NCBI RefSeq assembly: GCF_030272615.1
Contig: NC_081415.1
Coordinates: forward strand, 628,039,240-628,103,239
Origin: Cryptomeria japonica
Taxonomy: Eukaryota; Streptophyta; Pinopsida; Cupressales; Cupressaceae
DNA length: 64,000 nucleotides
Reading direction: 5' to 3'
Each line of letters begins with the position of its first letter. Positions within the stretch are counted from its first letter, which is position 1. This document shows, piece by piece, positions 11,025 through 23,187 of the stretch. Under the pieces are notes generated by a model that saw nothing but the letters and a program-made list of their open reading frames with translations, was not told where the DNA came from and made no database searches. The position numbers and the translations under genes were made by a program.

Positions 11025-11300
11025 GAGAGGTGGGATTTTGGGGGTTTTAAATAAATATTAATTTATTTAAATGTGAGAGAAGATTTAATTAAATAAATAT
11101 GATTTATTTATTTAATTAATGGTCTGAATTTGGTTAAGTGAATTAAATCAAATAAATTGAATAATTTATTTAATTAATAGGAGAATAGGGTTAAGATGAA
11201 TTAATTAAATATTAATTTAATTAATTATTAATTGATGGTTAAATAATCAAATAAATACTAAGTATTCATTTAATTAAGTGGACAGATTTATGTGACTACA

Positions 11301-11305
11301 CTTTC
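11301..11305. repeat. Target-site duplication CTTTC (right copy)
   Basis: Partner of 9478-9482. Confidence 0.75.
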
Positions 11306-11457
11306 TATTGCGATAATTAGTCAGCCTATTAAAAACCACACTCAAAATTTCTTGCATTAATATCTGACATTAGCACAGCCGAGGGAGTGTGTGAGAAGCC
11401 AAAAATATCCTCTCCCCGTGTGAGCTGACATCATCAACCTCTCAGAGTACTTGCATT

Positions 11458-11563
11458 GTCCTATCATTCATACAATCTGCGGGCTTCATTTTAAGTGCAT
11501 ACATGCAAGTGTCCTATCATTCATATAATCCGTAGACTTCATTTTAAGTGCATACATGCGAGT
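11458..11563. repeat. 53-bp tandem duplication in the 3' UTR of LINE-A
   Basis: Two 53-bp copies (11458-11510 and 11511-11563) both start GTCCTATCATTCATA and end in CATACATGCAAGT or CATACATGCGAGT, with a few substitutions. It lies just past the ORF2 stop. Confidence 0.85.
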
Positions 11564-11586
11564 ACTCATTGAGGTATAATTTGGCA

Positions 11587-14500
11587 TTAAAGTGCTAGAA
11601 TTTCCTTTTGTACTAATTCAAGCAATTTGGGGTATGAAGACATTTTGATGGGAGAGTTAATAGACTCAACTGAAATTCCATCACAACCCATGTTTGCTAA
11701 TTTGTCAGCTATAGAATTGCCTTCCCTTAATGTATGACTAACAATGTAATCTGAAAATGACTCAAGTAAATCCTAGATACGCTTTAAAACATATGATAAG
11801 TGTCATGTCTTAGACATTTTCGATGTAATTGCATTGATGATAACTAATGAATCCCCTTCTAAATATATGTTGGAGAGACCACATTTCCTTGCTAACACCA
11901 GGTCGGCTAGTAAAGCATTTGCCTCTGCCAAATTGTTGGTACCCGAGGAGATGGGAGATGCTTGGAAAGCACAAATTTTCCCATGATGATCTCGAATGCA
12001 AACTCCAATTCCTGACTTCCCTATATTTCCATGGGAAGAGCCATTGAAGTTGATCTTAAAGAAATTAGGTACAGGGGGTAACCATTTTATGGAAGACCGA
12101 TCTTTAACATGAGCTGATGACCAATTTGGAGGAATCCCAATTGGTATAATAATACCATTCCATGATTTTGCAATTACCTTATCCCACTTGGTAAATGAAT
12201 GACTGTTCTTGGAATTAGAGAGAGAAGAATTTATGATTTCTGCAATTGAATTTTCCAACTTGGCAAGAACTCGATCCAGGGAGGAGGATTCTTTTCTGAA
12301 TATTCTTTTATTTCTCTCCCACCAGATGGCCCAAATGGTGAGAGTAGGGGCACATTTCCAAAAGCCTGAGAAAGTTGAAGATGAAAATAGAAGAGGCCAA
12401 GAGTTAAACATATCCCAAAGTGATTTTGAGAAGGGCATAAGAACTTGGAGTTTATTCATGATGAAGAACCAACATTGAGAGGCAAAAGTGTAGTGTAAAA
12501 ATAAGTGATCCTCTGATTATTCTTCTAAGCCACAAAGCACACAATTGAAAACTTCTGAGATGCCCAATTTTACTAGTCTATCTGCTGTTAGGATTCTTTT
12601 GTTCAATGTTAACCATGCAAAACAATATCATTCCAACAAAATGAGTTTGCCCGACTACTCACCTTACTGCTACATCACTGTTGTGTAGCTTTGTAGTCTT
12701 CTTTAATTGAATATTGCCCTGATTTAGAAGTTGCCCAGATTATCACATCTTCCCTATTAGACATGAAAACTATTCTATTCAAGAAGATATTTGCCAAGGA
12801 AGAGGATTGTTGATTGGATATAGGAAGAAGAGTCGGGTCTTTCCATATTGTTTTACCTAAAAAGATTTCTACAGATGACACATAGTCACTCAATTTTATA
12901 CCCCAGTGAGCTATAGCTATATTCGTAATATCTTCCATATTATCCATTTGAGCAGTTGGAGGATGCCCACGCCATGAGTCTATCCAAAAGTTAACATTGA
13001 AACCATTATTGACTTCCCATGTAATATACTTAGTTACTAGACTTATTGAATCAATCATAAAATTCCATATAGCTGACCCTTTTGGAGGATCCAAAATCGT
13101 CAAAACTCTAGATGTTTGGTTGTTGTCCAAATATTTGGCTTGCATGATCTGACACCATTTTGGAGCAAGATTAGTATACAATTTCCAAATCAGTTTTCCT
13201 CCAAAAGCCTTGTTGCAATCTTTTAAGTTATGAAGACCTACTCCTCCTTGAGACTTTTGTAATGACATATTTTTCAGAGAGACTAAGGGGATTTTCCTTT
13301 CATTCTTCGTATTACTATTCCCTTAGAAAATCTCTTACAAGTCTCTCTAACTGTTGAATGACAGATGAAGGTGCTTTGAGAACAAACATGTAGTAGTTCA
13401 GTATTGTTGTTAACACTGTCTTTATAAGAAGAATTCTACCAGATAATGATAGCCACCTTACTTTCCATGCTGAGATTTGTGCCTTGATTCTTCCAATAAT
13501 AGCAGACCAATAAGAAGATTTGTTTGTCCCCATAAAGAATGTAATACCAAGATAAGAAGATGGCAATTGATCCATTTGGAGGTCCAAAATCTTGGATATT
13601 TTTAGAGACAAAATTGGATTTGTATTGAAAATGAAAAGCTTAGACTTAGAAGCATTAATTTTTTGACCCGAAGTTGATGAATAGACTTCCAAAGTTTTCT
13701 TAATATGCCTAGCTTCTTTTAGAGAAGACTTACCAAATAACAATGTGTCATCAACAAAAAGAGAGTGAGTAGCTGCAATTGAAGTATCTGGAAGACTAGC
13801 TCCATGCCAAATCACTTTTGATGACTCAAGATTAATGCTTCTGCTATAGGCATCTGCCATAAGAATAAAAAGGAAGGGTGATAAAGGGTCACCTTGTCTT
13901 ACTCCCTATGTACCCTGAAAAAACCATGAGGGATGTCCATTTACTAGAACCAAAAAGTATGCACCTGAGACACATGCTTTGATCGATTTACACCATTTGT
14001 CTGAGAAGCCAAATTTAGATAATACCTTAAAGAGAAATTCCCACTTAACCCTGTCATAAGCTTTCATCATGTCAAGTTTGACAACAAAATTTTCTTGCTG
14101 ATTTTCATTGATAGAATGTAAAACCTCATGTGCTACTAAATTCCCTTCCATAGTTTCCCTTCCTGGAACAAACCCCCCTTGTTCTTGCGAGATGATCTTA
14201 GGTATGAGATGATGCAGTCTGAGGTAAATTGCCTTAGTTACTATCTTATAGATTGTGTTGCAGAGTGAAATAGGTCTGAACTCTGTAAATGTTGATGGAG
14301 AGGTTGTTTTTGGAATAAGAGCAATATTTGTTGCATTGAAACTTTTAAACATTCCACCCCTTTTCCTGGATTCTTCCATTCCCACCAAAAGGTCTATCCC
14401 TATCACATCCCAACACTTTTGGAAGAAGAGAGCAGTGAATCCATCCGGACCTGGAGCTTTATCTGGGGAAAGGGAGAATACCACTTTTTGGACTTCCCCT

Positions 14501-15860
14501 AAGGTGAAAGGGGTCAATAAAGCTCTAATATCCAAGTGAGTAATTAGAGGAGGAATAGACTGCAGTAATTGCTCAACTTTATCATTCCAAGAAGAATATA
14601 AATCAAAAGGTACAGGGGCTAAAAGATTCTTAAAAAACCTAACTCCTTCATTTTTAATATCTGCCAAATTTTCAATCAATACCCCTTTGTCTGCATGCTT
14701 GATTGAGAATATAACATTTGATTTTTTTCTTTGTTTTGTGGATGCATGAATTTTTTTTGTATTCTTATCTCCCTGCTTCAGCCAAAGCTCTATAGACTTT
14801 TGTCTCCAATATTCTGCTTCTCTCTTACAAACCTCTTCCCACTCACTTTGAAGACCCTTCAGTGTAGAGTACAAAAGCTGATCCAATCCCTTGGAGATTA
14901 TATTTTGATTGACTTCTTTCAACTGTTGTTCAATGATTTTTTTTTGTTCAAATACATTCTTGAAGACCTTTCCATTCCATTCTTTTGCCTTAACCTTAAT
15001 AAACTGAAGTTCCTTAAAGAACTGGTACATCTTTGTTCCTCTACATATAGGGGCAGATACCCACCACTACCTTAATAATGCCTGAAAGTGTGGATGTCTA
15101 AGCCACATACGTTCAAATTTAAAAGAAGAACCAAAACAAGGCATCGGGTTTCGATTTTTCCATTCAAGTGCAATATGGACAGGAAAATGGTCGGATTCTG
15201 ATATAGGAAGAATTTTGGAGCAATAACTGAATTTTTTGAATCGCCACTCCAAAGGTATAAAAAACCTATCAAGTCTCTCTGCAATATGAAGAAACCCTGA
15301 TCTCCTATTAGTCCAAGTGAAGAGATCATTATTGGGAATCACATCTAATAAGTTGTTATCTGTGGTGAAATTTAGAATATCCTGCATAGTTCGTGTTGGT
15401 GGGCAGATTCCTCCTTGTTTCTCCTTATGAGACAAAATTGCATTAAAGTCTCCCCCTATGAGAAAATTCTGATCTTCTTCTTGTTGGAGAAATTGAGTCA
15501 GTTTATCCCATAAATCTTTCTTTTCCTGAGAAGGGGTAGGACCATACACATTCAATAGCATAAAGGTCATATCATAACATACTACTTTTAGCATTTGCCA
15601 ATTATGATCTTGATCTTGTAGTTGAACTTGAACTATTTTAGGGTTCCATAATGTGAGCAATCCTCCCGAGGCCCCAACACCTTGCATATGTGCAGATCCA
15701 AACTGTGTCCATTTAGCCACTATTTTGAGATACATTTCCTCTAATAACTTCATTTCTTGAAGTACGTAGATGTCAGCCTTTGTAGATCAAGATGAAGCTT
15801 AATTCTACCTGTTTTGTCAAGAGCATTAAGGCTCTTGACATTCCATGAAATCACTTTCAT
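11587..15860 (-). pseudogene. LINE-A ORF2 (endonuclease, RT, RNase H)
   Basis: The start is placed at the ATG at 15858-15860, in the context KVISWNVKSLN typical of L1 endonuclease starts; an indel follows near 15777. The endonuclease (15067-15780) has LQEMKL, IGGDFNAI and ISESDHFPV. The reverse transcriptase (13315-15030) has DKAPGPDGF, FRPISLCN, KLDMMKAYDRV and the FVDD box. The fingers-to-connection segment at 12675-13268 is in another frame, so there are at least two more indels. A zinc-finger region follows near 12480-12640. RNase H (11587-12459) has FNGSS where the first catalytic Asp would be (now Asn), EANAL, LEGDSLV and REGNSIADKLA. ORF2 proteins nick the target and copy the element RNA on site. 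This copy is dead. Confidence 0.88.
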
Positions 15861-16030
15861 TGTGAACAAGGAGTTTCTTTCACATTCCTTGTATCTCTTT
15901 TTGACACCTTGAATTTTCCATCTAATGTACTCTGAACACCTGCCTCTATTTCCTCTTCAATCTTGACAGAGTTCGGTTTTGTACCCCTTTTCTTAGGAGT
16001 TCTAAACATTTTTGTCTTTATACTTAGACT

Positions 16031-18307
16031 TTACTCGATCGATAATGACTGTGAATAATAAAAGTTACTTGTTTTTGTCTCATCATCTTGTTGAGGAACT
16101 TCCATATCTTCCTGCATAATTTTTTGTGAAGGGATATCTAAGTGTGGGGAGATCGGAGTGACATTTTGCCGAATCTTGTTTGTAAAACTTAATCCTGATC
16201 CAATATGCAGGTGGTTTAAAGGTCTGTGAAAAGAAAGAGAGACTCTAATACTAAAAGGGTGAAGAACAAATGAAAAGTTTGTATTAAAGACATGCTTTAC
16301 TAGGGAAATAGATTTACTTAAACCAAGAGTTTCCTTACCCAAGGAAAGTTTCCCTTCCACTGAAAAATCAATTGTTGGGCAACAACACATTACCTTTTGT
16401 AAGGGACACATTACATTTGTCATACTAACACCTTCCAATTCTGCAATTTCCTCAATCATAGTGGAAGCTAATGTAAACAAAATATCATTTGCTAACCCCT
16501 GAATATGTCCTTCATTTCTTGAAATAGCTACCCCTGAATCTAAAAAATTATTCATTAAACTTTGTATATCAATCGGGGATTCATTATACATTAGGTCCCA
16601 AACTACAAACTCTCTGTCATTAGTTGTTTTATCACATATTTGAAGAACCGTTGTGGGCCTAAAGAAAGATCTATAGATATAGAAAAACCAAATCCAACTA
16701 TACATGCTGAAAAAATTGGTCAGCTGAATAATCCAGTGAACATAAGATAACTCAAATTTTGAGTCATCATGAGGCACAGAGATGACACTGCATGCTTGTA
16801 CAAAATAAGAAGGCAAACCTGCCTCATGTTGATGAATGGTGCACAATAAAGGGTCTGAGCAATGATTTTTACAAACTAGAATCTTTGAACACTCAATACC
16901 ACTACAAGCATTAGTAAAATGCCCTAGTTTATGCTGATATTTGCAAATGTCCTCTGCATTATCCATCATGATGTCTTGATACCATAAACTCCATTTTGAT
17001 GTGATAGAGATTTTCCTTGAAAGGATTTTATTTGAATCAAGAAGTAGGCAAACTCTAACATCTTTTTGAATTACTTCAAAGGGTATAAGATCACGAGAAA
17101 CAAAAATACCTAGTTGATTAGCCATGATCTCCACAATTTCTGGATCTCTGTATTCCAAAGGCAAACTCGGGAAAGAAATCCAGTAAGGGTAAAATCTACA
17201 TAAATTAGCATTTGGCTTAAAGTTTGGAATCCAAGGCATGGTAAACAAACCAGCCCCTTGACAAAACCATCCTTTGAATTTATGGACTACATCTCTATCT
17301 TCGGGTGAAGAAAACAAAACGACAAAAAACCCTGAATGACTATCAACATAAAAAAGGTCACGAAAACCCGACCATTGGCTTTTAGCCCATGAAAGTAAAG
17401 ATTGAAAAGGGATCGATGAACTAAACTTACCAATGAGACCTAACTTTCAGAGAAATGATATAGATTGAGAGAGGACATGCTCAGGAAAAGTAATATTAAT
17501 GATAGAGGCGTTCTCTGCCTAATCCGATTTGGAAAGAGGTATTTCTGCCTCCTTGAGATTGGCCTGTTTTCTTCTCCACACAAGAGGCGCATGTTTTGGA
17601 TTGAAAGGACCTCCATGATCACCATGATGTTCTGTTTTATTATCCCCTTCGACTAAACATTCATTTTTCAAAGATTGTCGGGATACAGATGGAGTTTCTT
17701 TACAAATGTCAAAAACAGGTTGTTTTCCTTTTTGCTTTGGCCAATACACTTTCAAAGGTTGAATCTTTTTTATAGGATTTTGAAAAAAAAATTCCCGCCC
17801 AAATGATTTTTTAAAAATAAACGGTTGATGGCCTGTATGCCCTCTGATAACATTTCAAGCCCCTTGTTTGGATGATTCTACCCGTTCATAGTTGTTGAGA
17901 TTCGAATAATTCTGCAAATATCCTTGTTCTTTGCAAAAAAAATTATGTAATGAGTGAGCCGGTTGAACAATTGGTCGACTGTAGAAGATGTCAGAAATAT
18001 CCATATGAGCTTGGGATCCCCGATTAGCTACCTTGCTTATGCAATCTTCATCAAGACATGCAAAATGATTCAGCCATTATTTCCCTGAAGGTAAGTTTGA
18101 AACCGGTTGAACAAAAGGTTTATCTCTGAAAATATTGGTGAAGGGATTATTATCAAAATCTAGTTTATGAGCCAAACGAAGGACACCTTTTCCCTACCCT
18201 GAATTTGTCTACTGAAAATCATTGTAGCCTTGCCACCATCTTCCATTTCCTGAATGTCATAACTACTCCCTACTTTGAAACCCTAGTGCTCCATGCGGCC
18301 ATCCCAT
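16031..18307 (-). pseudogene. LINE-A ORF1 (DUF4283-type RNA-binding protein)
   Basis: The 3' part (16031-17317) is a clean frame of 428 codons. It contains a DUF4283-like segment (PYWISFPSLPLEYRDPEIVE), the usual N-terminal domain of plant L1 ORF1, and a zinc knuckle CKYQHKLGHFTNAC in which the second Cys is replaced by Gln. Upstream, 17318-18307 carries the earlier part in several frames with stops. The first plausible ATG is at 18305-18307. ORF1 proteins coat the LINE RNA. ORF1 ends about 170 bases before the ORF2 start. Confidence 0.75.
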
Positions 18308-18506
18308 GATTCCACACACACACATCATTACAATTATATAATTATATAGTATCATTTTATTATAAAAAATTATATTATAATATTATTATATTATTATGTA
18401 GAGGTATATGAAATTTTATATATCTATTTAGACTATTTTTAATAATATATGTGTTGCAAGATCAAAGTAAATACTAAAATCCACTTGATATATTAAATTT
18501 TATTTA
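18308..18506. other. AT-rich junction between LINE-A and the telomere-like array
   Basis: A short CA run (near 18313) is followed by AT-rich sequence. It probably includes the 5' target site of LINE-A, but I could not identify a duplication. Confidence 0.4.
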
Positions 18507-21319
18507 ATGGCAAGTATTATGGTTATGGTTAGCGTTAGGGTTAAGGTTAGTGTTATGGTTGGGGATAACAATTACATCATGGTTCAGGTTAGGGTTATGA
18601 TAATGGTTAGGGTGTATATCATGGTCAGGGTTAGCATCAAGGTTACGGTTTGGGTTAGGGTTAGGATTATGGTTAGGGTTAGGATTTACAATTATGGTTA
18701 GGATTATGGTTTGGGTTAGGGTTTAGTGTTAAGGTTAAGTTTATGGTTAGGGTATAGTGTTAGGGTTATAATTACGTTTAGGTTTTACATCAAGTTAGGC
18801 CTAGAACTAGGGTTATGGCTCAATTACATTAAGGTTAAGGTTAAATTAGTATAAAAGTTCAATTAGGATTAGGATTGGGGATAGATTAAGGTTAGGAATA
18901 GATTAGGATTAAATTTCAATTTAGGTTAGGGTTAAGGTTATAGTTAAATAGAGTTAGGGTTTGATTATGGTAAGGGCTATATTAAGATTAGAGTTCAATT
19001 ATGATTAGAGTTTAATTAGGTTTAGCATTAAGTTTAGGCTAGGATTTAGTTATGGTTAGATTAGGGTTGAAGTTGTAGTTAGGGCTTAATTGTAGGGTTA
19101 GGTTATGGTTAGGTTTTAATTATCGTTAGATTAAGATTGAAGTTTAGGATTAGGTTATGGTTTAGGGTTCAATTAGGTCTAGATTAGGGATATTGCCAAG
19201 GGTAGGGTTTCATTGAGGTAAGGTTTTAATTATAGTTCAGATTTTTATAAGATTTCAATTAGGGTTAAAATTAGCTTTACGATTTAATTGCATTAGAGTT
19301 ACAATTAAATTAGAATTAAACTTTAATTAGGGTTAGGGTTTGGGCTAGAATTCTCTTAGGATTCGGGTGTCAATAAGTGTTAGGGTTTGAATTAGGTTAG
19401 GGTTTAATTAGGGTTACATTAAGGTTGAATTTTTAGTTAGGGTTTAATTCTATAGTTAGAGTTATGTTTAGGGTTAGGTAATGGTTGGAATTCAATTAGG
19501 GTTATATTTAAGCTTAGGGTTAGGTTATGGTTTAGGGCTATGGTTTGGGTTAGGAGTTATTGTAAGGATTAGGATTATGGTTTGGGTTTACATCATGTTT
19601 AGGGTTTGGGTTACGAACAAGTTTAGGGTTAGAATTATGGTTATGTTAGGGTTAGGGTTTAGTTTTATGACATAAGGGTTAGGTTAGGGTTAGGGTTTAA
19701 ATAATGGTTATGTTTACGTTAGGGTTAGGGTTAGAGTTAGGGTGTAGGGTTAGCATTAGGATTATAGTTAGGGATACAATCAACATCATTGTTAAGGTTA
19801 GGATTAGGATTAGGGTTAGGTATTAGGGTTAGGACTAAGGATTATTATTAGGGTTAGATTTTAGGGTTATGGTTAAGTAAGAGTTAGGTTTAGGGTTAAG
19901 AGTCAAGGTTATAATTAATTAGAGTTAGGGTTCAATTGTTCTTAGAGTTTGGTTATGCTAAGGGATTAATTAGGATCAAGGTTTGGGGTAGATTAGGTTT
20001 AGGATTGAATAAGGATTAGTGTCTAATTATAATTAAAATTTAATTAGGGTTAGGGTTAAGTAGGGCTAGAGTTCAATTAGGGTTAGAGTTAAATCTAGGG
20101 ATGCAATTCAATTATTACATTAGATTATAGTTTAACTTGTAATTAGGGCTTAATTATAAGGTTCTAGCTAAGTTTAGGGTTATTTTATGGTTAGGGTTCA
20201 ATTAGGTCGAGATTAGGGATATTGTTAAGGATAGGGTTCGATTATGATATGTGGTTGATCATAGTTATGATTAGTATAATTAGATTTTAGTTAGGGTTAG
20301 AGTTATGATTATGATTCAATTACTTTAGGCTTAGGGTTAGATTAGGGTAAAGGTTTGGGCTAGAATTCAATTAGGATTTGGGTTCAACTATGGTAACCTT
20401 TAATTTTAGGGTTAGAGTTAAGTTTAGGGTTCAATTAGGATCCAATTATGGTTAGGATAAGGCATGGTGAGGGTGAGGGTTAGTATTAAATTAGGATAAG
20501 AATTCAATAAGGGTTAGGGTTCATATTAGGGTTAGATTAAGGTTGAAGTAGTAGGTAGGGTTTATTTCTATGGTTAGAGTTAACTTTAGGGTTAGGTTAG
20601 GATTAGCATTCAATTAGAGCGATTAGAGTTAAGGGTTAAGGTTATAGTTAATTAAAGTTAGCGTTCAAATATGATTAGGGTCTGATAATGGTAAGGGTTA
20701 GATAAAGATTAGAGAACAATTACGATTAGAGTTTAATGAGGGTTAGGATTAAGTCTAGGCTAGGATTTAGTTATGGTTAGATTAGAGTTAAAGTTGTCAT
20801 TAGGGCTTAATTATAGGGTTATATTTAAATTTAAGGCTAGGTTTATGGTTAGGCTTCAATTATGGTTAGATTAAGGTTGAAGTTTAGGATTGGGTTATGG
20901 TTTAGGGTTCAATTACGTCTAGATTAGGGATACTGTCAAGGTTAGGGTTTGATTATGGTAACGTTTTAATTATAGTTAGGGTTCGTATAAGAGTTCAATT
21001 AGGGTTAGAATTAGCTTTATGATTCAATTACATTAGGTTACAATTAAATTGGTATTAAAGTTTAATTAAGGTTAGGGTTTGGGCTAGAACTCAATTAGGA
21101 TTAGAGTTCAATAAGTGTTAGGGTTTGGATTAGGTTAGGCTTTAATTAGGGTTAGATTAAGGTTGAAGTTGTAGGTAGAGTTTAATTCTATAGTTAGAGT
21201 TATGCTTAGGGTTAGGTAATGGTTGGAATTCAATTGGGGTTATATTTAAGTTTAGGGTTAAGGTTTGGGTTAGGGGTTCATGTTAAGATTAGGATTATGG
21301 TTTGGGTTTACATCATGTT
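18507..21319 (+). repeat. Degenerate telomere-like array (TTAGGG type), first part
   Basis: The plus strand is a long run of GGTTAGGGTTAGGATTATGG-like words, mostly six-base TTAGGG and its variants mixed with seven-base TTTAGGG. Insertions of CAATTA and similar words recur. Long stretches recur at a distance of about 1.72 kb: the word AGGCTAGGATTTAG is at 19036 and 20757, and the word before GGTTGGAATTCAATT is at 19481 and 21219. The array is therefore built of higher-order units rather than drifted hexamers alone. G-rich strand is plus. Confidence 0.9.
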
Positions 21320-22288
21320 TGGGTAAAAGTACAAAGTTATGTCACACTTTTATAAAGGAAATGGTCAATGCTAATTCAAATCTTTAAAGTAAATCAATAG
21401 AAATTGAAATATTTGTTTTGAATTTTGAAATGATGTAAACTAATAAAATTCATATTCTTTGGTCTACTTTATGTTTGTAATTTTAACAAAATTTTAAAAA
21501 ATTATTTGAATGTAGTTTTTTATAAAGTAAACACTATAATTTAGTTGTTGATAAGATGCTGAATTGAAGTTACACAAGCCACCACACTTTATTTAGTAAA
21601 TTTTACTTTTTTTCATAAAAAATTTTGTGTATATTGATAACTTGAAACTTTAGTGCATGGATACATTTTTTACTATTTTTTATAAATATATATTTTTCAA
21701 TAAATTTGAAAAGTTGTGTGTGCTGAAATATAACTCTTTCCAATTCCCACCAACTTTTTTCTTATTTATTTATCCAAATTAGAAAATAATTATATCACCT
21801 GACATAGATTCCTTTCTCTACTGCATCATATTTTTTTGAAAATTTTTAAATAAATTTTAGTATTTTTCCTTGACAAGATAATCAACCTTATATTTTAGTG
21901 TTGATGACCTACTTTCAATAAAAATAAAATATAAAATATAAAAACTAATTAAAATATTAAAAGATATACATTTTGAAAAAATTACTTATAGATCTATAAA
22001 AGGGTATTTTACATTTCAAAAAAAATATTATTTATAAGAGGAGGAGTTGTTGAAACATCGAGTTTTTTTATTTTTTATTTTTTGGGGGATTTTAGACCCA
22101 AAGTGGTATAAAATATACATTTAGTAGACACTTCCAATTGGAAAAGTTGTGGTCCATATCTAACTTAGCTATAATGAATCTATATAGACCATATGTTTGA
22201 GTAAAATTAATTTTTAGTTAGAATTACTTAAATTCACTTGTGCTGATAAGTTAGCCTGAAACATGACACAGTTTTATGCTTTTACCCA
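21320..22288. mobile_element. Terminal-inverted-repeat DNA transposon, non-coding
   Basis: This 969-bp AT-rich unit interrupts the telomere-like array. Its ends, TGGGTAAAAGTACAAAG and (reverse complement) TGGGTAAAAGCATAAAA, match at 20 of 26 positions, and all six mismatches are transitions. Removing it, with a 2-base TT (or 3-base TTT) duplication, restores the sequence CATCATGTTTAGGG that is present uninterrupted at about 19592 in the sister unit. It has no transposase frame and so is a MITE-like or internally deleted element. The superfamily is uncertain. Confidence 0.75.
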
Positions 22289-23070
22289 TTTAGGGTTATA
22301 ACTATGGTTAGGTTTTAGTTTTAAATGACATAAAGGTTTAAATAATGGGCAAGGTTAGGGTTAGGATTAGGATTAGAGTTTAAATAATGGTTATGTTTAG
22401 TTTAGGGTTAGGGTTAGTGTTAGGGTGTAGGATTAGTGGTAGGATTACAGTTAGGGATCTGGTCGACATCATGGTTAAGATTAGGAATAGGGTTATGGTT
22501 GGAGGTACATTTTGAGTTATGGTTAGGGTTAGTTATTAGGGTTAGGGTTTTGGGTTATGGTAAAGTAAGAGTTAGGTTTAGGGTTAAGGGTCAAGGTAAT
22601 AATTGATTGTAGTCAGAGTTCAATTATGCTTAGGTTTTGATTATAGTAAGGGCTTAGTTAGGATCAAGGTATGGGGTAGATTAGGGTTAGGATTTAATAA
22701 GGATTAATGTTTAATTATGATTAAAGTTCAATTAGGGTTAGGGTTAAGTTTAGGGCTAGAGTTCAATTAGGGTTAGAATTAAACCTAGTGCTATGGTTAA
22801 ATTACTGTTAGATTATAGTTTAACTTGTAATTAGGGCTTAATTATAGGTTTGTAGCTAAGTTTAGGGTTAGGGTTCAATTGGGTCTAGATTAAGGATATT
22901 GTCAAGGTTAGGGTTTGATTATGATAAGTGGTTGATCATAGTTATGATTAGTATTAGATTTCAATTAGGGTTAGAATTATGATTATGATTCAATTACTTT
23001 AGGCTTGGGGTTAAATTAGGGTAATATTAAGTTTAAGGTTAAGATTAAGCTACAATTAGGGTTAATATTG
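22289..23070 (+). repeat. Degenerate telomere-like array, second part
   Basis: This continues the array after the transposon. It matches about 19630-20380 in order: for example, the word ATAATGGTTATGTTTA occurs at 19701 and 22384. After subtracting the 969-bp insertion the spacing is again near 1.72 kb. It ends near 23070 in plain AT-rich sequence. Confidence 0.88.
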
Positions 23071-23162
23071 TAGGATTATGCATTCATAAAACTTATTATC
23101 TTCATTATTATGTACATTTTTTCAATACTTCTATAAAATGTATAACTTTAAACTTTGTTCTA

Positions 23163-23180
23163 ATAAAATTAAGGCATTTT
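23163..23180. repeat. 18-bp target-site duplication of LINE-B (3' side)
   Basis: ATAAAATTAAGGCATTTT occurs here and again at 37820-37837. It lies directly against the T run that is the poly(A) tail on the minus strand. Long duplications of this kind are the mark of target-primed reverse transcription. Confidence 0.92.
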
Positions 23181-23187
23181 TTTTTTT

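Larger units (their letters stand above)
9483..11300 (-). mobile_element. Solo LTR of a Ty3/gypsy element related to the Tat element
   Basis: This 1818-bp unit runs from TG (9483) to CA (11300) with a perfect 5-bp duplication and no internal region, so it is a solo LTR left by recombination between two LTRs. On the minus strand it starts TGTAGTCACATAAATCTG, close to the start of the gypsy LTR at 50886 (TGTAGACGTATAAAAATG). A long stretch of about 9900-10560 is clearly the reverse complement of about 51220-51860. A CTATAAATAG box lies at 9894-9903 in the same relative place as in the gypsy LTR. The part downstream of the TATA box (9483-9890) shows no similarity to the gypsy LTR that I can see. 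It holds tandem repeats: 82-bp units from 10861, and shorter CTTGAAGACTTTAAGG-type units at about 10660-10810. Confidence 0.8.
11306..18307 (-). mobile_element. L1-type LINE (LINE-A), degenerate
   Basis: This is a minus-strand non-LTR retrotransposon with ORF1 (RNA-binding, DUF4283 type), then ORF2 with endonuclease, reverse transcriptase, zinc-finger (zf-RVT) and RNase H domains, the order of plant L1 elements with RNase H. The outer limits are approximate. The 5' side is set by the first ORF1 ATG. The 3' side stops at the solo LTR, which may be inserted in or next to the 3' UTR. No poly(A) tail or target duplication was found. Its sequence differs clearly from LINE-B at 23181-37819. Confidence 0.85.

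Noticed and set aside
11306-11586. Poly(A) tail and target duplication for LINE-A
   Set aside because: I looked for a T run and a matching duplication near 18310 and found neither; the 3' end is left approximate.
18507-19675. Val/Gly/Met-rich open frames in the telomere-like array
   Set aside because: They are translations of TTAGGG-type repeats and have no independent support.
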